DNA of 64,000 nt, taken from assembly GCA_026393275.1 (NCBI GenBank), contig JAPLAM010000040.1, positions 1 through 64,000 of the forward strand. Reading direction: 5' to 3'. This DNA comes from Arthrobacter sp. Its GTDB lineage: Bacteria; Actinomycetota; Actinomycetes; Actinomycetales; Micrococcaceae. The position numbers and the translations under genes were made by a program. This document shows positions 30,309 to 39,434 of the stretch, one piece after another. The stretch's first letter is position 1; the number at the start of each line of letters is the position of its first letter. The notes beneath the pieces are model-generated. The model had not been told where the DNA came from, searched no databases, and was given only the letters and a program-made list of their open reading frames with translations.

Positions 30309-31102
30309 AGCTGACCATCGTGGGCTGCACCGGATCCTTTCCGGGGCCCGGATCGCCGGCGTCGTGCTACCTGCTGACCGCGCACGACGGCGAGCGGCGC
30401 TGGAAGATTGTGCTGGACCTGGGCAGCGGCGCGCTCGGCGCCATCCAGCGGTACACCGACCTCGAGGACATCGACGCGATCTTCCTGACCCACCTGCACC
30501 CGGACCACTGCATGGACCTGTGCGGACTGCATGTCGCGGTGCGCTGGAAGCCGGGCGGCTGGGGACGGGGCCGGGTTCCGGTCTGGGGGCCCGCCGCCAC
30601 CGCGGACCGGATGGCCACCGCGTATGGGCTGGACCTGGACCCGGGCATGCACGAGGAATTCGACTTCAGCAACTGGTCCGAGCGCAAGCCCGTGACCATG
30701 GGCCCCTTCACCATCACCCCGTACGCGGTCAACCACCCCGTCGAGGAGGCCTATGCCCTGCGGGTTGAGGTCACCGAGGCGGACAAGGACGGCACGCCGG
30801 TCACCCGGGTGCTGAGCTACTCGGGGGACACCGATTCGTGCCGGGGCCTCGAGGACGCCGCCCGGGACGCGGACCTGTTCCTGTGCGAGGCGGCCTTCGA
30901 GGAAGGCCGGGACGACGCCATCAAGGACGTGCACCTGACCGGAAAACGTGCCGGCGAGGCAGCCGTGGCGGCCGGGGCGCGGCGGCTGCTGCTGACCCAC
31001 ATCCCGGTCTGGACCTCCCCGACCACCGTGATGGCCGAGGCCAAGGAAGTGTTCGGCCAGCACGTGGCCGTCGCCGTCGCGGGCGTGCACTACACCGTGT
31101 GA
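30305..31102 (+). CDS. MBL-fold metallo-hydrolase (Rv1339-like)
   Basis: This 265-residue metallo-beta-lactamase-fold hydrolase has [10 protein letters not shown], a downstream NHP histidine, the bridging aspartate in YSGDTDS, and a late THIPVW histidine, so the two-metal site is complete. The M. tuberculosis protein in the same place (Rv1339) has been reported as an atypical cAMP phosphodiesterase; that is my recollection of published work and the activity here is inferred. GTGA overlap with murI. Confidence 0.88.
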   Translation: MKLTIVGCTGSFPGPGSPASCYLLTAHDGERRWKIVLDLGSGALGAIQRYTDLEDIDAIFLTHLHPDHCMDLCGLHVAVRWKPGGWGRGRVPVWGPAATADRMATAYGLDLDPGMHEEFDFSNWSERKPVTMGPFTITPYAVNHPVEEAYALRVEVTEADKDGTPVTRVLSYSGDTDSCRGLEDAARDADLFLCEAAFEEGRDDAIKDVHLTGKRAGEAAVAAGARRLLLTHIPVWTSPTTVMAEAKEVFGQHVAVAVAGVHYTV

Positions 31103-31240
31103 GCGGCAGACCCTCCCTCACCGGATCTGCTGGAGGGTCGGGTCCATTTTCGGGCAGACCACTCGTGTCCGACGCCGGAATCGGGCCCAACGGGCTGGTC
31201 ATCACCGGGGCTCCGCTAAAGAAGCAAGGCGCGGAGTCGA

Positions 31241-31246
31241 TAAGCT
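31241..31246 (+). promoter_or_regulatory. -10 element of rph
   Basis: TAAGCT is followed by AGAAGGC and ATG 31254. The spacer doubles as a ribosome-binding site (AGAAGG), so rph may be read both from the murI operon and from its own short-leader promoter. Confidence 0.45.
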
Positions 31247-31253
31247 AGAAGGC

Positions 31254-32012
31254 ATGACTTCCGAAGCCCTCTCTGCCCCCGTCATCCGCGCCGATGGCCG
31301 CACCCCGGACCAGCTCCGCCCGATCAGCATCACCCGCGGCTGGTCCAAGCAGGCCGAAGGCTCGGCCCTGATCGAGTTCGGCAACACCCGGGTGCTCTGC
31401 ACGGCATCGCTGACCGAAGGCGTGCCGCGCTGGCTCAAGGGCGAGGGCCGCGGCTGGGTAACCGCCGAGTACGCCATGCTGCCGCGGGCCACCAACACCC
31501 GCTCCGCCCGCGAGTCCGTAAAGGGCAAGATCGGCGGCCGCACGCACGAGATTTCCCGCCTGATCGGCCGTTCGCTGCGTTCCATCATCGACACCAAGGC
31601 GCTCGGCGAAAACACGATCGTGCTCGACTGCGATGTCCTTCAGGCCGACGGCGGCACCCGCACCGCGGCGATTACCGGGGCCTACGTGGCGCTGGCCGAG
31701 GCCATCCGCTTCGCCCGGGAGAACAAGCTGATCGCACGCAACGCTCAGCCGCTGGTCGACACGATCGCCGCCGTCTCGGTGGGCATCATCGACGGCGTGC
31801 CGATGCTGGACCTGCCGTATGTGGAGGACGTCCGCGCCGAGACCGACATGAACGTGGTGGTGACCGGCTCGGGCAAGTTCGTCGAGGTCCAGGGCACCGC
31901 CGAGGGCGCCCCGTTCGACCGCGACGAGCTCAACAAGCTGCTGGACCTGGCCCTGCTCGGCACGGAGCAGCTCGCCGCCATCCAGCGCGAAACCCTGGCC
32001 GAAGCCCCGTGA
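31254..32012 (+). CDS. rph: Ribonuclease PH
   Basis: This 252-residue phosphorolytic 3'-5' exoribonuclease trims tRNA precursors. The hallmarks are [22 protein letters not shown] at the start (not all shown by position), the basic [19 protein letters not shown] patch and [14 protein letters not shown] with the catalytic acidic residues. The length is typical for bacteria. A GTGA overlap couples it to rdgB. Confidence 0.96.
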   Translation: MTSEALSAPVIRADGRTPDQLRPISITRGWSKQAEGSALIEFGNTRVLCTASLTEGVPRWLKGEGRGWVTAEYAMLPRATNTRSARESVKGKIGGRTHEISRLIGRSLRSIIDTKALGENTIVLDCDVLQADGGTRTAAITGAYVALAEAIRFARENKLIARNAQPLVDTIAAVSVGIIDGVPMLDLPYVEDVRAETDMNVVVTGSGKFVEVQGTAEGAPFDRDELNKLLDLALLGTEQLAAIQRETLAEAP

Positions 32013-32683
32013 CGGCAGGCCCGGCAGAAAGCAGGCCTGCGCCGGCGGCTGCGCCCGTTTTAGTCCTGGCCACCCGCAACCAGGGCAAGCTCAGGGAATT
32101 GCGCGAGCTCCTGCGCGGGCAGCTGCCCGGGGTTGACGTCGACACGCAGGTGGTGGACGCCGGCGCCGTCGGAGCCCCCGACGTCGCGGAGACCGGGGTG
32201 ACCTTTGCGGAGAACTCACTGCTGAAGGCCCGGGCCGTCGCGGCCGCCACCGGCCTGATTGCGATCGCCGACGACTCCGGCCTGGCCGTGGACGTCCTGG
32301 GCGGCGCACCGGGCATCTTCTCGGCACGCTGGGCGGGACGGCACGGGGACGACGCCGCGAATCTGCGCCTGCTGCTGGACCAGCTCTCGGACGTGCCCGA
32401 CGAATTTCGCGGCGCGGCATTCGTCTGCGCCGCGGCGCTGGCCGTGCCGGCCGTGGCCGGCGAGGATGCCCGGGACGTGGTGGAGTACGGCCAGCTGGAA
32501 GGGACGCTGCTGCGTGAGCCGCGCGGGGCCGGCGGCTTCGGCTACGACCCGGTGCTCCAGCCGAGCGGCCTGGACCGCAGCTGCGCCGAACTCAGCCCGG
32601 AGGAGAAGAACGCCATCAGCCACCGCGGCCACGCCTTCCGGGCGCTGCTGCCGGCGATCGTGGCGGCGCTGACGGGCAAGTAA
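32009..32683 (+). CDS. rdgB: Non-canonical purine NTP pyrophosphatase (RdgB/HAM1)
   Basis: This 224-residue enzyme hydrolyses dITP, ITP and XTP to monophosphates, keeping deaminated purines out of nucleic acids. Motifs are [31 protein letters not shown] and [12 protein letters not shown], with SHRGHAF near the end. An Ala/Pro-rich N-terminal 15 residues precede the fold. It is the last gene of the cluster and converges on dedA after a 59-bp gap. Confidence 0.95.
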   Translation: MTAGPAESRPAPAAAPVLVLATRNQGKLRELRELLRGQLPGVDVDTQVVDAGAVGAPDVAETGVTFAENSLLKARAVAAATGLIAIADDSGLAVDVLGGAPGIFSARWAGRHGDDAANLRLLLDQLSDVPDEFRGAAFVCAAALAVPAVAGEDARDVVEYGQLEGTLLREPRGAGGFGYDPVLQPSGLDRSCAELSPEEKNAISHRGHAFRALLPAIVAALTGK

Positions 32684-32742
32684 CGGCGCTGACCGGCAAT
32701 ATGACGGGCCGGATGGCGGGGGAGCAGCCGCAGGGACAGCTG

Positions 32743-33525
32743 CTAGGGCGTCTTGCGCTCGTCCTCCGGCTCGTGCTCCTCGATGAATTCCTCGACGACG
32801 TCGGTGCCGTACTTTGCTGCCTGGCGCTTGGCGATCAGGCCGCGAAGCACCTCGATGCCGATCGGGACCACGGAGAGCAGCACGATCACGATGAAGAGGA
32901 TGTCCAGGTTGTCGCGGACCCACGGCACCTTGTCGCCCAGCAGGTAGCCGAGCAGGGTCACGCCGCCGCCCCAGAGCGCCGCGCCGATCACGTTGTAGAC
33001 GAAGAATTTGCGCTTGCTCATCTGGGCCACGCCGACGATCACCGGGACAAAGGTCCGGATGATCGGGACGAAGCGGGCCAGGATGAGCGCCTTTCCGCCG
33101 TGCTTTTCGAAGAAGGCGTGCGCGCTTTCCACGTTTTCGCGTTTGAAAAGCTTCGAATCCGGCTTGTTAAAGATGGCCGGACCGGCCTTGGAACCGATCA
33201 GGTAGCCGGCCTGGTTGCCGATGATCGCGGAAACGACGATCAGCGCGGCGAACGCCCAGATGTTGAACTTGATGGTGCCCGTCGCAACGAGCAGCCCGGC
33301 CGTGAACAACATCGAGTCGCCGGGCAGGAAGAAACCGATCAGCAGCCCGGTCTCGGCAAAGATGATGCCGCAGACCAGCACGACGACCCACGGCGCCAGG
33401 GCCGGGTCGGCCAGGAAGATCTGGGGGTTGAGCCAGTCGGGGAGGAAGGAGGCCAGGTGCGGCTGGACCGGTCCGGCGCCTCCGAGGGTGGTCACGGCGA
33501 ATTCGTGCAGGCTAAATGGGTTCAC
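32743..33525 (-). CDS. DedA family membrane protein
   Basis: This 260-residue SNARE-associated/VTT-domain protein has the DedA signatures FAETGLLIGFFLPGDSMLF and ARFVPIIRTFVPVIVG, with about five helices. The family includes undecaprenyl-phosphate and phospholipid translocases that need these Glu and Arg residues. The C-terminus is a charged, acidic tail. The start is GTG 33525. It is divergent from the exonuclease gene, both with leaderless-type promoters. Confidence 0.92.
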   Translation of the reverse strand: MNPFSLHEFAVTTLGGAGPVQPHLASFLPDWLNPQIFLADPALAPWVVVLVCGIIFAETGLLIGFFLPGDSMLFTAGLLVATGTIKFNIWAFAALIVVSAIIGNQAGYLIGSKAGPAIFNKPDSKLFKRENVESAHAFFEKHGGKALILARFVPIIRTFVPVIVGVAQMSKRKFFVYNVIGAALWGGGVTLLGYLLGDKVPWVRDNLDILFIVIVLLSVVPIGIEVLRGLIAKRQAAKYGTDVVEEFIEEHEPEDERKTP

Positions 33526-33531
33526 CCATCA

Positions 33532-33537
33532 AGGGTA
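33532..33537 (-). promoter_or_regulatory. -10 element of dedA
   Basis: On the minus strand TACCCT is separated by 6 nt from GTG 33525. Confidence 0.4.
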
Positions 33538-33565
33538 CTTGACGGGCCGGTGCCGGTTCCGGCGG

Positions 33566-33571
33566 TAAAGT
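33566..33571 (+). promoter_or_regulatory. -10 element of the exonuclease gene
   Basis: TAAAGT lies 6 nt before GTG 33578. Together with TACCCT on the other strand it packs two divergent starts into 52 bp. Confidence 0.45.
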
Positions 33572-33577
33572 GGCAGC

Positions 33578-34591
33578 GTGGGTTTGGACTTTACGGCGAT
33601 CGACTTCGAGACCGCTAACGGCTTCCGCGGCTCGCCGTGCGCCGTTGGCCTGAGCAAGGTGCGCGACGGCGTCGTCGTTGACGAGGCCTCCTGGCTGATG
33701 CGGCCGCCGGCGAACCACGACGTGTTCGACCACCACAACGTCCGTATCCACGGCATCCGGCCCGAGCAGGTGGCCGGCCTGCCCCGTTTCGGTGAGCTGT
33801 TCCCCGAGATCGGCGCCTTCATTGGCGGCGACGTGCTGGCCGCCCACAACGCAGCCTTCGACCTCGGCGTGATCCGATCCGGCCTGGAAGTGTCCGGCCT
33901 GCCGGGCCCCGCGTACGACTATGTCTGCACCGTGATGCTGTCCCGGCGCTGCTATTCGCTGGTGTCCAATTCGCTGCCGTACGCCGCCGAGGAGGCGGGC
34001 GTCCCGCTGCTCAACCACCACGACGCCGCCGAGGATGCCCGGGCCTGCGCCGGGATCCTGATTGACATCGCGGCCCGCAACGGCGCCGCCAGCATCGCTG
34101 AGCTGTACCTCTCGCTGGGGCTGGCCGTGTCCCGGCAGCCGGCCTTCGACCCGAGCCGCGACCCGCTCTCCAAGGCCACCCGGTCGGCAATTGAGGCGCT
34201 CGCCGCCGGCCAGGGTCCGGCTTCTGCGGGCCGCGCGTTCCGGCCCGGCTGGCCGGAGGAGGGCGCCAACCCCGAGCCCAACGCCGGGGCCGAGGCGGAC
34301 CACCCCCTGTTCGGGCAGACCGTGGTGTTCACCGGCGAACTGGCGATTCCGCGGCCCGAGGCGAAGCTGCGCTCGGCCGAACTCGGCGCCCGGCCGGAAA
34401 GCCGTGTCACCGCCCGCACCACGGTCCTGGTGGTGGGGGATGGCTTCGTCGCGGCGGACCTGCGCTCGGGCCGCCTGACCGGCAAGGCACGCCGGGTCCT
34501 GGAGCTGCATGAACGCGGCCAGCAGATCGAGGTCCTCTCCGAAGGGGAGTTCCTGCAGATGGTGGGCGGGCACGTCCACTCCGTGGCCTAG
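33578..34591 (+). CDS. DnaQ-like 3'-5' exonuclease with C-terminal BRCT domain
   Basis: This 337-residue protein has an N-terminal DEDDh exonuclease domain (about residues 1-170) with all motifs: AIDFETAN (ExoI), AHNAAFDLG (ExoII) and HHDAAEDARACA (ExoIII, with the catalytic His). After a linker, a BRCT domain (about 245-335) begins with the typical LFGQTVVFTGEL. It is not the replicative epsilon subunit but a repair or degradative exonuclease that may be recruited by BRCT contacts. Confidence 0.92.
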   Translation: MGLDFTAIDFETANGFRGSPCAVGLSKVRDGVVVDEASWLMRPPANHDVFDHHNVRIHGIRPEQVAGLPRFGELFPEIGAFIGGDVLAAHNAAFDLGVIRSGLEVSGLPGPAYDYVCTVMLSRRCYSLVSNSLPYAAEEAGVPLLNHHDAAEDARACAGILIDIAARNGAASIAELYLSLGLAVSRQPAFDPSRDPLSKATRSAIEALAAGQGPASAGRAFRPGWPEEGANPEPNAGAEADHPLFGQTVVFTGELAIPRPEAKLRSAELGARPESRVTARTTVLVVGDGFVAADLRSGRLTGKARRVLELHERGQQIEVLSEGEFLQMVGGHVHSVA

Positions 34592-34642
34592 GCCCAAGGT
34601 CATACTGCGCAACAAACATTTCGCCGGGGCCGTGGCCGATCC

Positions 34643-34648
34643 TAGCCT
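34643..34648 (+). promoter_or_regulatory. -10 element of the DUF4395 gene
   Basis: TAGCCT is followed by 6 nt and ATG 34655. Confidence 0.4.
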
Positions 34649-34654
34649 TGGACG

Positions 34655-35203
34655 ATGAGCAAACTGATCTCGTCACCGGCCCGCGCGGCACAGGCTCCCG
34701 CCGGCCCGCAGGGCGGCATCGACTGGCGCAAGGTCTTCGCCTTCCCCAACCCGGTGAACGAGTACTCCGCGCGGATCACCGCGGCCCTCGTCGTGCTGTT
34801 GTCCCTCGCGACCCTGCTGACCGGTCTCGGCTGGGGACTGGCGGTCATCGCGGGCGGCTTCTGGCTGCGGGTGCTGTTCGGCCCGCGGATCTCTCCCTTC
34901 GGCGTGCTCTCGGTCAAGGTCCTGACGCCGCTGCTGGGCAAGAAGCGGCTGGTGCCCGGGCCGCCGAAGCGCTTCGCGCAGGGCATCGGCGCGGCCATGT
35001 CCACGGCCGCCGCCATCCTCTTCGCCGCGGGCCTGGCGCCGGCGGCCTGGATCGTGCTTGCGGTCCTGATCGTTGCCGCGTCCCTGGAGGCCTTCGCCGG
35101 CTTCTGCCTCGGCTGCGCGGTCTTCGGAGTGTTGCAGCGCCGCGGACTCATCCCGGAAGACGTCTGCGAAGCCTGCAACAACCTTTCGCTCAGGCGCCCG
35201 TAA
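34655..35203 (+). CDS. DUF4395 membrane protein
   Basis: This 182-residue protein has about four hydrophobic helices after a polar N-terminus with the family motif FPNPVNEYSARI. The C-terminal part has paired cysteines (FCLGCAV, and EDVCEACN). Family members often accompany thiosulfate sulfurtransferases, thioredoxins or other thiol proteins, hinting at a thiol role; no such partner is adjacent here. Its 3' end overlaps the convergent ADP-ribosylglycohydrolase gene by 14 bp. Confidence 0.85.
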   Translation: MSKLISSPARAAQAPAGPQGGIDWRKVFAFPNPVNEYSARITAALVVLLSLATLLTGLGWGLAVIAGGFWLRVLFGPRISPFGVLSVKVLTPLLGKKRLVPGPPKRFAQGIGAAMSTAAAILFAAGLAPAAWIVLAVLIVAASLEAFAGFCLGCAVFGVLQRRGLIPEDVCEACNNLSLRRP

Positions 35204-36314
35204 CCGCCACCAGCCGCGCGGCCATGCCCCGGATGAGCTCGGGGGCCTCGAGTGCTGCCAGCCAGTCCGCCGGCAGGCACTGCTCGCCGTAGTGCGCCCC
35301 CAGGATGTTGCCGGCGATTGACGCGGTGGAGTCGCTGTCGCCGCTGTGGTTCACCGCCACTGCCATCGCCGCCCGGAAGTGTTCCTCCGGGCCGGCGGCC
35401 GCCGTCGTCGCCGGGGCCGTGGCCAGGACGGCGTAAAGCCCGACGGCGAGTGCCTCCTCGGCCACCCAGCCCTCACCCAGTTGGCGCACCAGTTCCTCGG
35501 CGCCCAGGAGTCTGCCGGTGCCAGCAGCTGAGGCGGCCAGGCGCAGGGAGGCCGTCAGCCGCCCGATCAGGACCGGATCGGGTTCCTCAGCCCTCGGCAA
35601 CAGGCCCTCCTGCAGCCGTGCGAGTGCGACGCCGGCCGCCTCGTGCAGGCCGCCGCCGTTGACCAGGGAGTGGATCAGCAGGCTGAACACGCCGGCGCTC
35701 TGCCGCGCCGACGGGTGCCCGTGCGTCAGCGACGCCGCGTCCGCACTCATCTTGTAGACCGCCTCCGCCGGAATGTGGGGAATCAGTCCAAACGGGGCCG
35801 AGCGCATCACCGTGCCGCAGCCCTTGGAATCCGGGTTGACCGGCCGGTACACGGTGCCCATCTCCCCGCTGGCGAGGCCGCTGAGGCAGGCATTGCCCGG
35901 CGCACGGCGGTGCCGGAGCACCTCGTGGCTGTCGATCCACCGCGGCGGCTGGAACGGTGCGGAGTCCGGGAGCGTCACGCCCTGGCTGCCGAGCCAGCGC
36001 AGGTAGGCAAGCCACAGGCAGGCGTTCGTGTCCGCCGCTACACCGGAGTTGGCCCACTCGAGTGCCTCGAGCAGGCCGTCCACCGTGTAGAGCGTCATCT
36101 GGGTGTCGTCGGAGAAGTGGCTGCCGCCGCCGAGCTCGGCGAAATCCCGCAGCCCGTCCGGCCCGAAGGCGGCGCGGATCGCATCGATGGCGTCGAACTC
36201 GACCGCGTAGCCCAGCGAATCGCCCAGGGCACCGCCCAGCAGGCAGCCGTGGATGCGGGACTCGTGGGACGGCGCGGCGGGTGCTGCCGGGGTGCTGCCG
36301 GGCTCAATGCTCAT
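35190..36314 (-). CDS. ADP-ribosylglycohydrolase family protein
   Basis: This 374-residue helical hydrolase of the DraG/ARH type has GCLLGGALGDSLGY near the N-terminus, the metal-binding FSDDTQMT and the late NHSGDSDSTASIAGN, together forming the binuclear Mg site. It removes ADP-ribose from proteins or small molecules; the target is unknown. The start is ATG 36314; the open frame further upstream to 37424 is antisense to the DUF202 genes and not real. A -10 element lies just before the start. Confidence 0.92.
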   Translation of the reverse strand: MSIEPGSTPAAPAAPSHESRIHGCLLGGALGDSLGYAVEFDAIDAIRAAFGPDGLRDFAELGGGSHFSDDTQMTLYTVDGLLEALEWANSGVAADTNACLWLAYLRWLGSQGVTLPDSAPFQPPRWIDSHEVLRHRRAPGNACLSGLASGEMGTVYRPVNPDSKGCGTVMRSAPFGLIPHIPAEAVYKMSADAASLTHGHPSARQSAGVFSLLIHSLVNGGGLHEAAGVALARLQEGLLPRAEEPDPVLIGRLTASLRLAASAAGTGRLLGAEELVRQLGEGWVAEEALAVGLYAVLATAPATTAAAGPEEHFRAAMAVAVNHSGDSDSTASIAGNILGAHYGEQCLPADWLAALEAPELIRGMAARLVAVTGA

Positions 36315-36321
36315 GACTTCA

Positions 36322-36327
36322 AATTTA
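36322..36327 (-). promoter_or_regulatory. -10 element of the ADP-ribosylglycohydrolase gene
   Basis: On the minus strand TAAATT lies 7 nt before ATG 36314. Confidence 0.45.
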
Positions 36328-36443
36328 CCCCGGCGCTCCGCCCGAACGGGAAAGCGGTGCCGGCCGCTCCCGGTAGGGTGCTGTTGGCGCCATGTTCGGC
36401 AAGGGCGCCGTGGTGACGGACGAGGGAAACGGGCAGGAGACGG

Positions 36444-36800
36444 ATGCGCGAACCAGCGTGGCGGAAGACCGGCAGCACGCCCGACTACAGGTTTTCGCTG
36501 GCCAACGAGCGGACATTCCTGGCCTGGATCAGGACCTCGCTGGCCCTGATCGCGGGCGCGCTCGCCGTCGACCAGCTGGCGCCGGGAATCGCGCCCGGTC
36601 CGGTCCGGGTGGTGCTCTGCGTCGTGCTGGCACTGATCGGCGCCGGGCTCGCGACGATTTCCTACCGGCGCTGGGCGCAGATGGAGGCGGCCATGCGGAA
36701 CAACCGTGAACTGCCGTTCTCCGGCGTGCTGCTGGTGATGACGGTGGGCGTGGCCGCCGCGGCGTTCGTCCTGGCCGGCCTGATCCTGCTGGCCCGTTGA
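36444..36800 (+). CDS. DUF202 (YidH family) membrane protein
   Basis: This 118-residue protein has three membrane helices and the family motif SLANERTFLAWIRTSLALI ahead of helix 1. An AGGAGA ribosome-binding site precedes the ATG. It overlaps a second DUF202 gene (TTGA), so the two probably form a heteromeric membrane complex. The function of the family is unknown to me. Confidence 0.9.
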   Translation: MREPAWRKTGSTPDYRFSLANERTFLAWIRTSLALIAGALAVDQLAPGIAPGPVRVVLCVVLALIGAGLATISYRRWAQMEAAMRNNRELPFSGVLLVMTVGVAAAAFVLAGLILLAR

Positions 36801-37129
36801 GCGCTCCGGCGCACCGGGACCCCGGGCTCCAGCCCGAGCGCACCTCGCTGGCCTGGCGGCGCACCCTGCTGGCGCTCGTCGTCGTCGACCTCCTGGTCTG
36901 GCGGAGCTGGGCGCACGACGGCGGCCCGGCGGCCGGCATCGACCTTCGGGGCCTGAGCGCCCTGACCGCCATGGCGGCCACCGTTGTGCTGGCCGGTTGC
37001 GGTCTGGTGCGCGGTCGGGAGCTGCGCCGCGGATTCGGGGCGCCCCCGGCGGTCCTGATGCGGTGCGCCGCGGCCGCCGTGATCGCCCTCGCCGGCAGCA
37101 CGGTCGCTGCCTTGGCGCTGGGCCGCTAA
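36797..37129 (+). CDS. Second DUF202 membrane protein
   Basis: This 110-residue protein is a divergent DUF202 partner with PERTSLAWRRTLLAL before the first helix, and three helices in all. The start is TTG 36797, overlapping the stop of the first DUF202 gene. Pairs of long and short DUF202 genes are common in actinobacteria. Confidence 0.85.
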   Translation: MSAPAHRDPGLQPERTSLAWRRTLLALVVVDLLVWRSWAHDGGPAAGIDLRGLSALTAMAATVVLAGCGLVRGRELRRGFGAPPAVLMRCAAAAVIALAGSTVAALALGR

Positions 37130-37209
37130 GCTCGGACCCAGCCAACGTCCAGACTCCGCTGGGAGACTTTTCGCGGCAACAGACCCCCAAGCGAAGGAAT
37201 CCCCAGACC

Positions 37210-38181
37210 ATGACGACGCCAGTGCCAGCCTCCGAGCCGCGCGCTTCCCAACCGGCCACCGTCCTCGACGACGGGCAGCCCGGCCTCATCGCCCGGCTCT
37301 CCGCCGAGGCCCTCGGGACCCTGTTCGTGGTGGTTGTCGGCCTGGGCGTCGCGCTGTTCGCCATTCCGCAGTACAATCCGATTCCCTCGTCGCTGGCGGC
37401 CGGCCTGGCACTCACCGGGGCCATGCTCGCCTTCGGCTACCTGTCCGGCGGCCACTTTAACCCCGCCGTGACGCTGGGCAACGCGATCGCGGGCCGGATC
37501 CGGCCGGTCGAGGCCGCCGCCTACCTCGGCGCGCAACTGGTGGGCGCCGTGCTCGGCGCGCTGGCGCTGTTTGGGGTCCTGCGCACCGTGCCCAAACTCA
37601 ACGGCACCCAGGCGGCCTTCGACACGGTGGCTGCCGGCTTCGACGCACGCTCGGTCATCCAGGCCCCGCTGGCCGGCGTCCTCCTGGTCGAGGTGCTCGG
37701 GGCGGCCCTGCTGGTCGCCGTGTATCTCGGCACCACCGCGGGACGCAATCCGGCCAGGGCGGCCGCGCCGTTCGCCGTCGGCCTGAGCATGGCCGTGCTG
37801 CTGCAGCTGGGCCAGAGCATCGGGAACGCCCCGTTCAACCCGGCCCGCGCCACGGCCGCCGCGCTGTTCAGCAGCCCGGATGCGCTCGGCCAGCTGTGGC
37901 TCTTCTGGGTGGCGCCCCTGGTCGGCGCGGCTGTGGCGGGGCTGGTGTTCCGTGGCTTCGCCCACACGTCGGTGCGGCCCGCCGCGGTTTCCGGTGATGC
38001 GGAGGCGGAGTTCGCCGCCGACGACGACGAGGTGGACGGCGACGGCTTTGACGGCCTCGATGACGTTGATCACCTCGACGCCGCGACCGCCGCGCCGTTC
38101 AGCGCCGCGGCCAAGGAGCCGGCGCCCGGCCCGGCGCGGCCCGATGAGGCCCGCGACTTCTTCGACAAGCGCACGCCGTAA
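37210..38181 (+). CDS. Aquaporin / MIP family channel
   Basis: This 323-residue channel has six helices and the two NPA half-helix motifs (GGHFNPAVTLG and PFNPARATA). A polar N-terminus of about 25 residues and a long acidic C-terminal tail (about 60-70 residues, rich in Asp, Glu and Ala) lie outside the channel core. AAGGAA precedes the ATG. Water versus glycerol selectivity cannot be settled from the sequence alone. Confidence 0.92.
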   Translation: MTTPVPASEPRASQPATVLDDGQPGLIARLSAEALGTLFVVVVGLGVALFAIPQYNPIPSSLAAGLALTGAMLAFGYLSGGHFNPAVTLGNAIAGRIRPVEAAAYLGAQLVGAVLGALALFGVLRTVPKLNGTQAAFDTVAAGFDARSVIQAPLAGVLLVEVLGAALLVAVYLGTTAGRNPARAAAPFAVGLSMAVLLQLGQSIGNAPFNPARATAAALFSSPDALGQLWLFWVAPLVGAAVAGLVFRGFAHTSVRPAAVSGDAEAEFAADDDEVDGDGFDGLDDVDHLDAATAAPFSAAAKEPAPGPARPDEARDFFDKRTP

Positions 38182-38234
38182 GGTTCCCGGCCGCCGTCGC
38201 CGGGCCGGTGCGCAAGAGTGTCGGTGGCAGCCGA

Positions 38235-38240
38235 TAGCGT
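38235..38240 (+). promoter_or_regulatory. -10 element of sbcDC
   Basis: TAGCGT is followed by 6 nt and ATG 38247; leaderless start likely. Confidence 0.45.
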
Positions 38241-38246
38241 AGTGGT

Positions 38247-39434
38247 ATGCGGTTATTGCACACCTCGGACTGGCATTTGGGCCGGTCGTTCCACGGCGTC
38301 GGGATGCTCGACGCCCAGCGCGCCTTCGTCGACCAGTTGGTCGACGTCGTGCGCGAGCAGGCCGTCGATGTGGTGCTGATCGCGGGCGACGTGTACGACC
38401 GCGCCCTGCCCGGCGTCGACGTCGTCGGCCTGCTCGACGACGCCCTGGTGCGGTTGACCAATGCCGGGGCGAAGGTGGTGCTGACCAGCGGCAACCACGA
38501 TTCGGCCATCCGGCTCGGCTTCGCGTCCCGGTTGCTGGAACGCGGGGGAGTGCATCTGCGCACCCGGCTCGCGGAACTGGATACGCCGCTGGTGCTGCCC
38601 CTCACTGATGGCACGGACGAGGGCCACGGCAGCGAGCCGGTGCTGGCGATCTACGGCATCCCCTGGCTGGAGCCGCGGCTGGTCGCCGGCCAGTTGGGCG
38701 TCGAGACCGCCAGCCACTTTGAGGTGACCCGCGCCGCCACCGAGATGATCCGTGCCGACATAGCGGTCCGGTCCACGTCCCGGACCATCCATTCCGTGGT
38801 GCTCGCCCACACCTTCGCCAGCGGGGGGATCAGCTCGGACAGCGAACGGGACCTGAGCATCGGCGGGGTGGGCGCCGTGCCGTTGGATCTCTTTGACGGC
38901 TTCAGCTACACGGCCCTGGGGCACCTGCACGGCCGGCAGTCGCTCTCGCCCGCCGTCCGTTATTCCGGTTCGCCGCTGGCCTATTCGTTCTCGGAAGCGA
39001 AGCACCGGAAGGGCGGCTGGCTGATCGACGTGGACGCCAGCGGCGTCACCGCTGTTACCGAGGTGCTGTGGGAAGCCCCGCGCGCACTAGCCGTGCTGCG
39101 CGGCAAACTGGACGAGCTGCTTGAGGGCGAGGAGTTCGCGTGGGCCGAGGACGCCTACTGCCAGATCACCCTGACAGACCCGCAGCGCCCGTCGCAGGCC
39201 ATGGAACGGCTCCGCGCACGCTTTCCCGACACCCTGGTCCTGGGCTTTGACCCCGAAGGTGCCGCGGCGTCGGCCAAGACCAGCTACAGCAGCCGGCTGG
39301 CCCAAGCCGGGGACGACCTCTCGATCTGTTGCGGGTTCCTGGAGCACGTCCGGGGCCGCAGCGCCGACGCGGCCGAATCCGCCGTCCTGGCCGAAGCGCT
39401 CGAAGCCGTCCGGCTCGAAGGGGTGTCCCGGTGA
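38247..39434 (+). CDS. sbcD: Exonuclease SbcCD, nuclease subunit D
   Basis: This 395-residue Mre11-type nuclease has the phosphodiesterase motifs SDWHLGRSFHG, AGDVYDRA, TSGNHDSAIRL, the VVLAHTF histidine and LGHLHGRQ, which bind two Mn ions. With SbcC it opens hairpins and processes DNA ends. Its TGA overlaps the GTG of sbcC. Confidence 0.96.
   Translation: MRLLHTSDWHLGRSFHGVGMLDAQRAFVDQLVDVVREQAVDVVLIAGDVYDRALPGVDVVGLLDDALVRLTNAGAKVVLTSGNHDSAIRLGFASRLLERGGVHLRTRLAELDTPLVLPLTDGTDEGHGSEPVLAIYGIPWLEPRLVAGQLGVETASHFEVTRAATEMIRADIAVRSTSRTIHSVVLAHTFASGGISSDSERDLSIGGVGAVPLDLFDGFSYTALGHLHGRQSLSPAVRYSGSPLAYSFSEAKHRKGGWLIDVDASGVTAVTEVLWEAPRALAVLRGKLDELLEGEEFAWAEDAYCQITLTDPQRPSQAMERLRARFPDTLVLGFDPEGAAASAKTSYSSRLAQAGDDLSICCGFLEHVRGRSADAAESAVLAEALEAVRLEGVSR

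Noticed and set aside
31109..31139. Hairpin GACCCTCC/GGAGGGTC between the MBL gene and rph as a terminator
   Set aside because: The 8-bp stem has a 15-nt loop and no T-run, too weak to call.
36315..37424. N-terminal extension of the ADP-ribosylglycohydrolase frame
   Set aside because: It runs antisense through both DUF202 genes, is Arg/Pro-rich, and a promoter-like TAAATT and ATG 36314 fit the real start.
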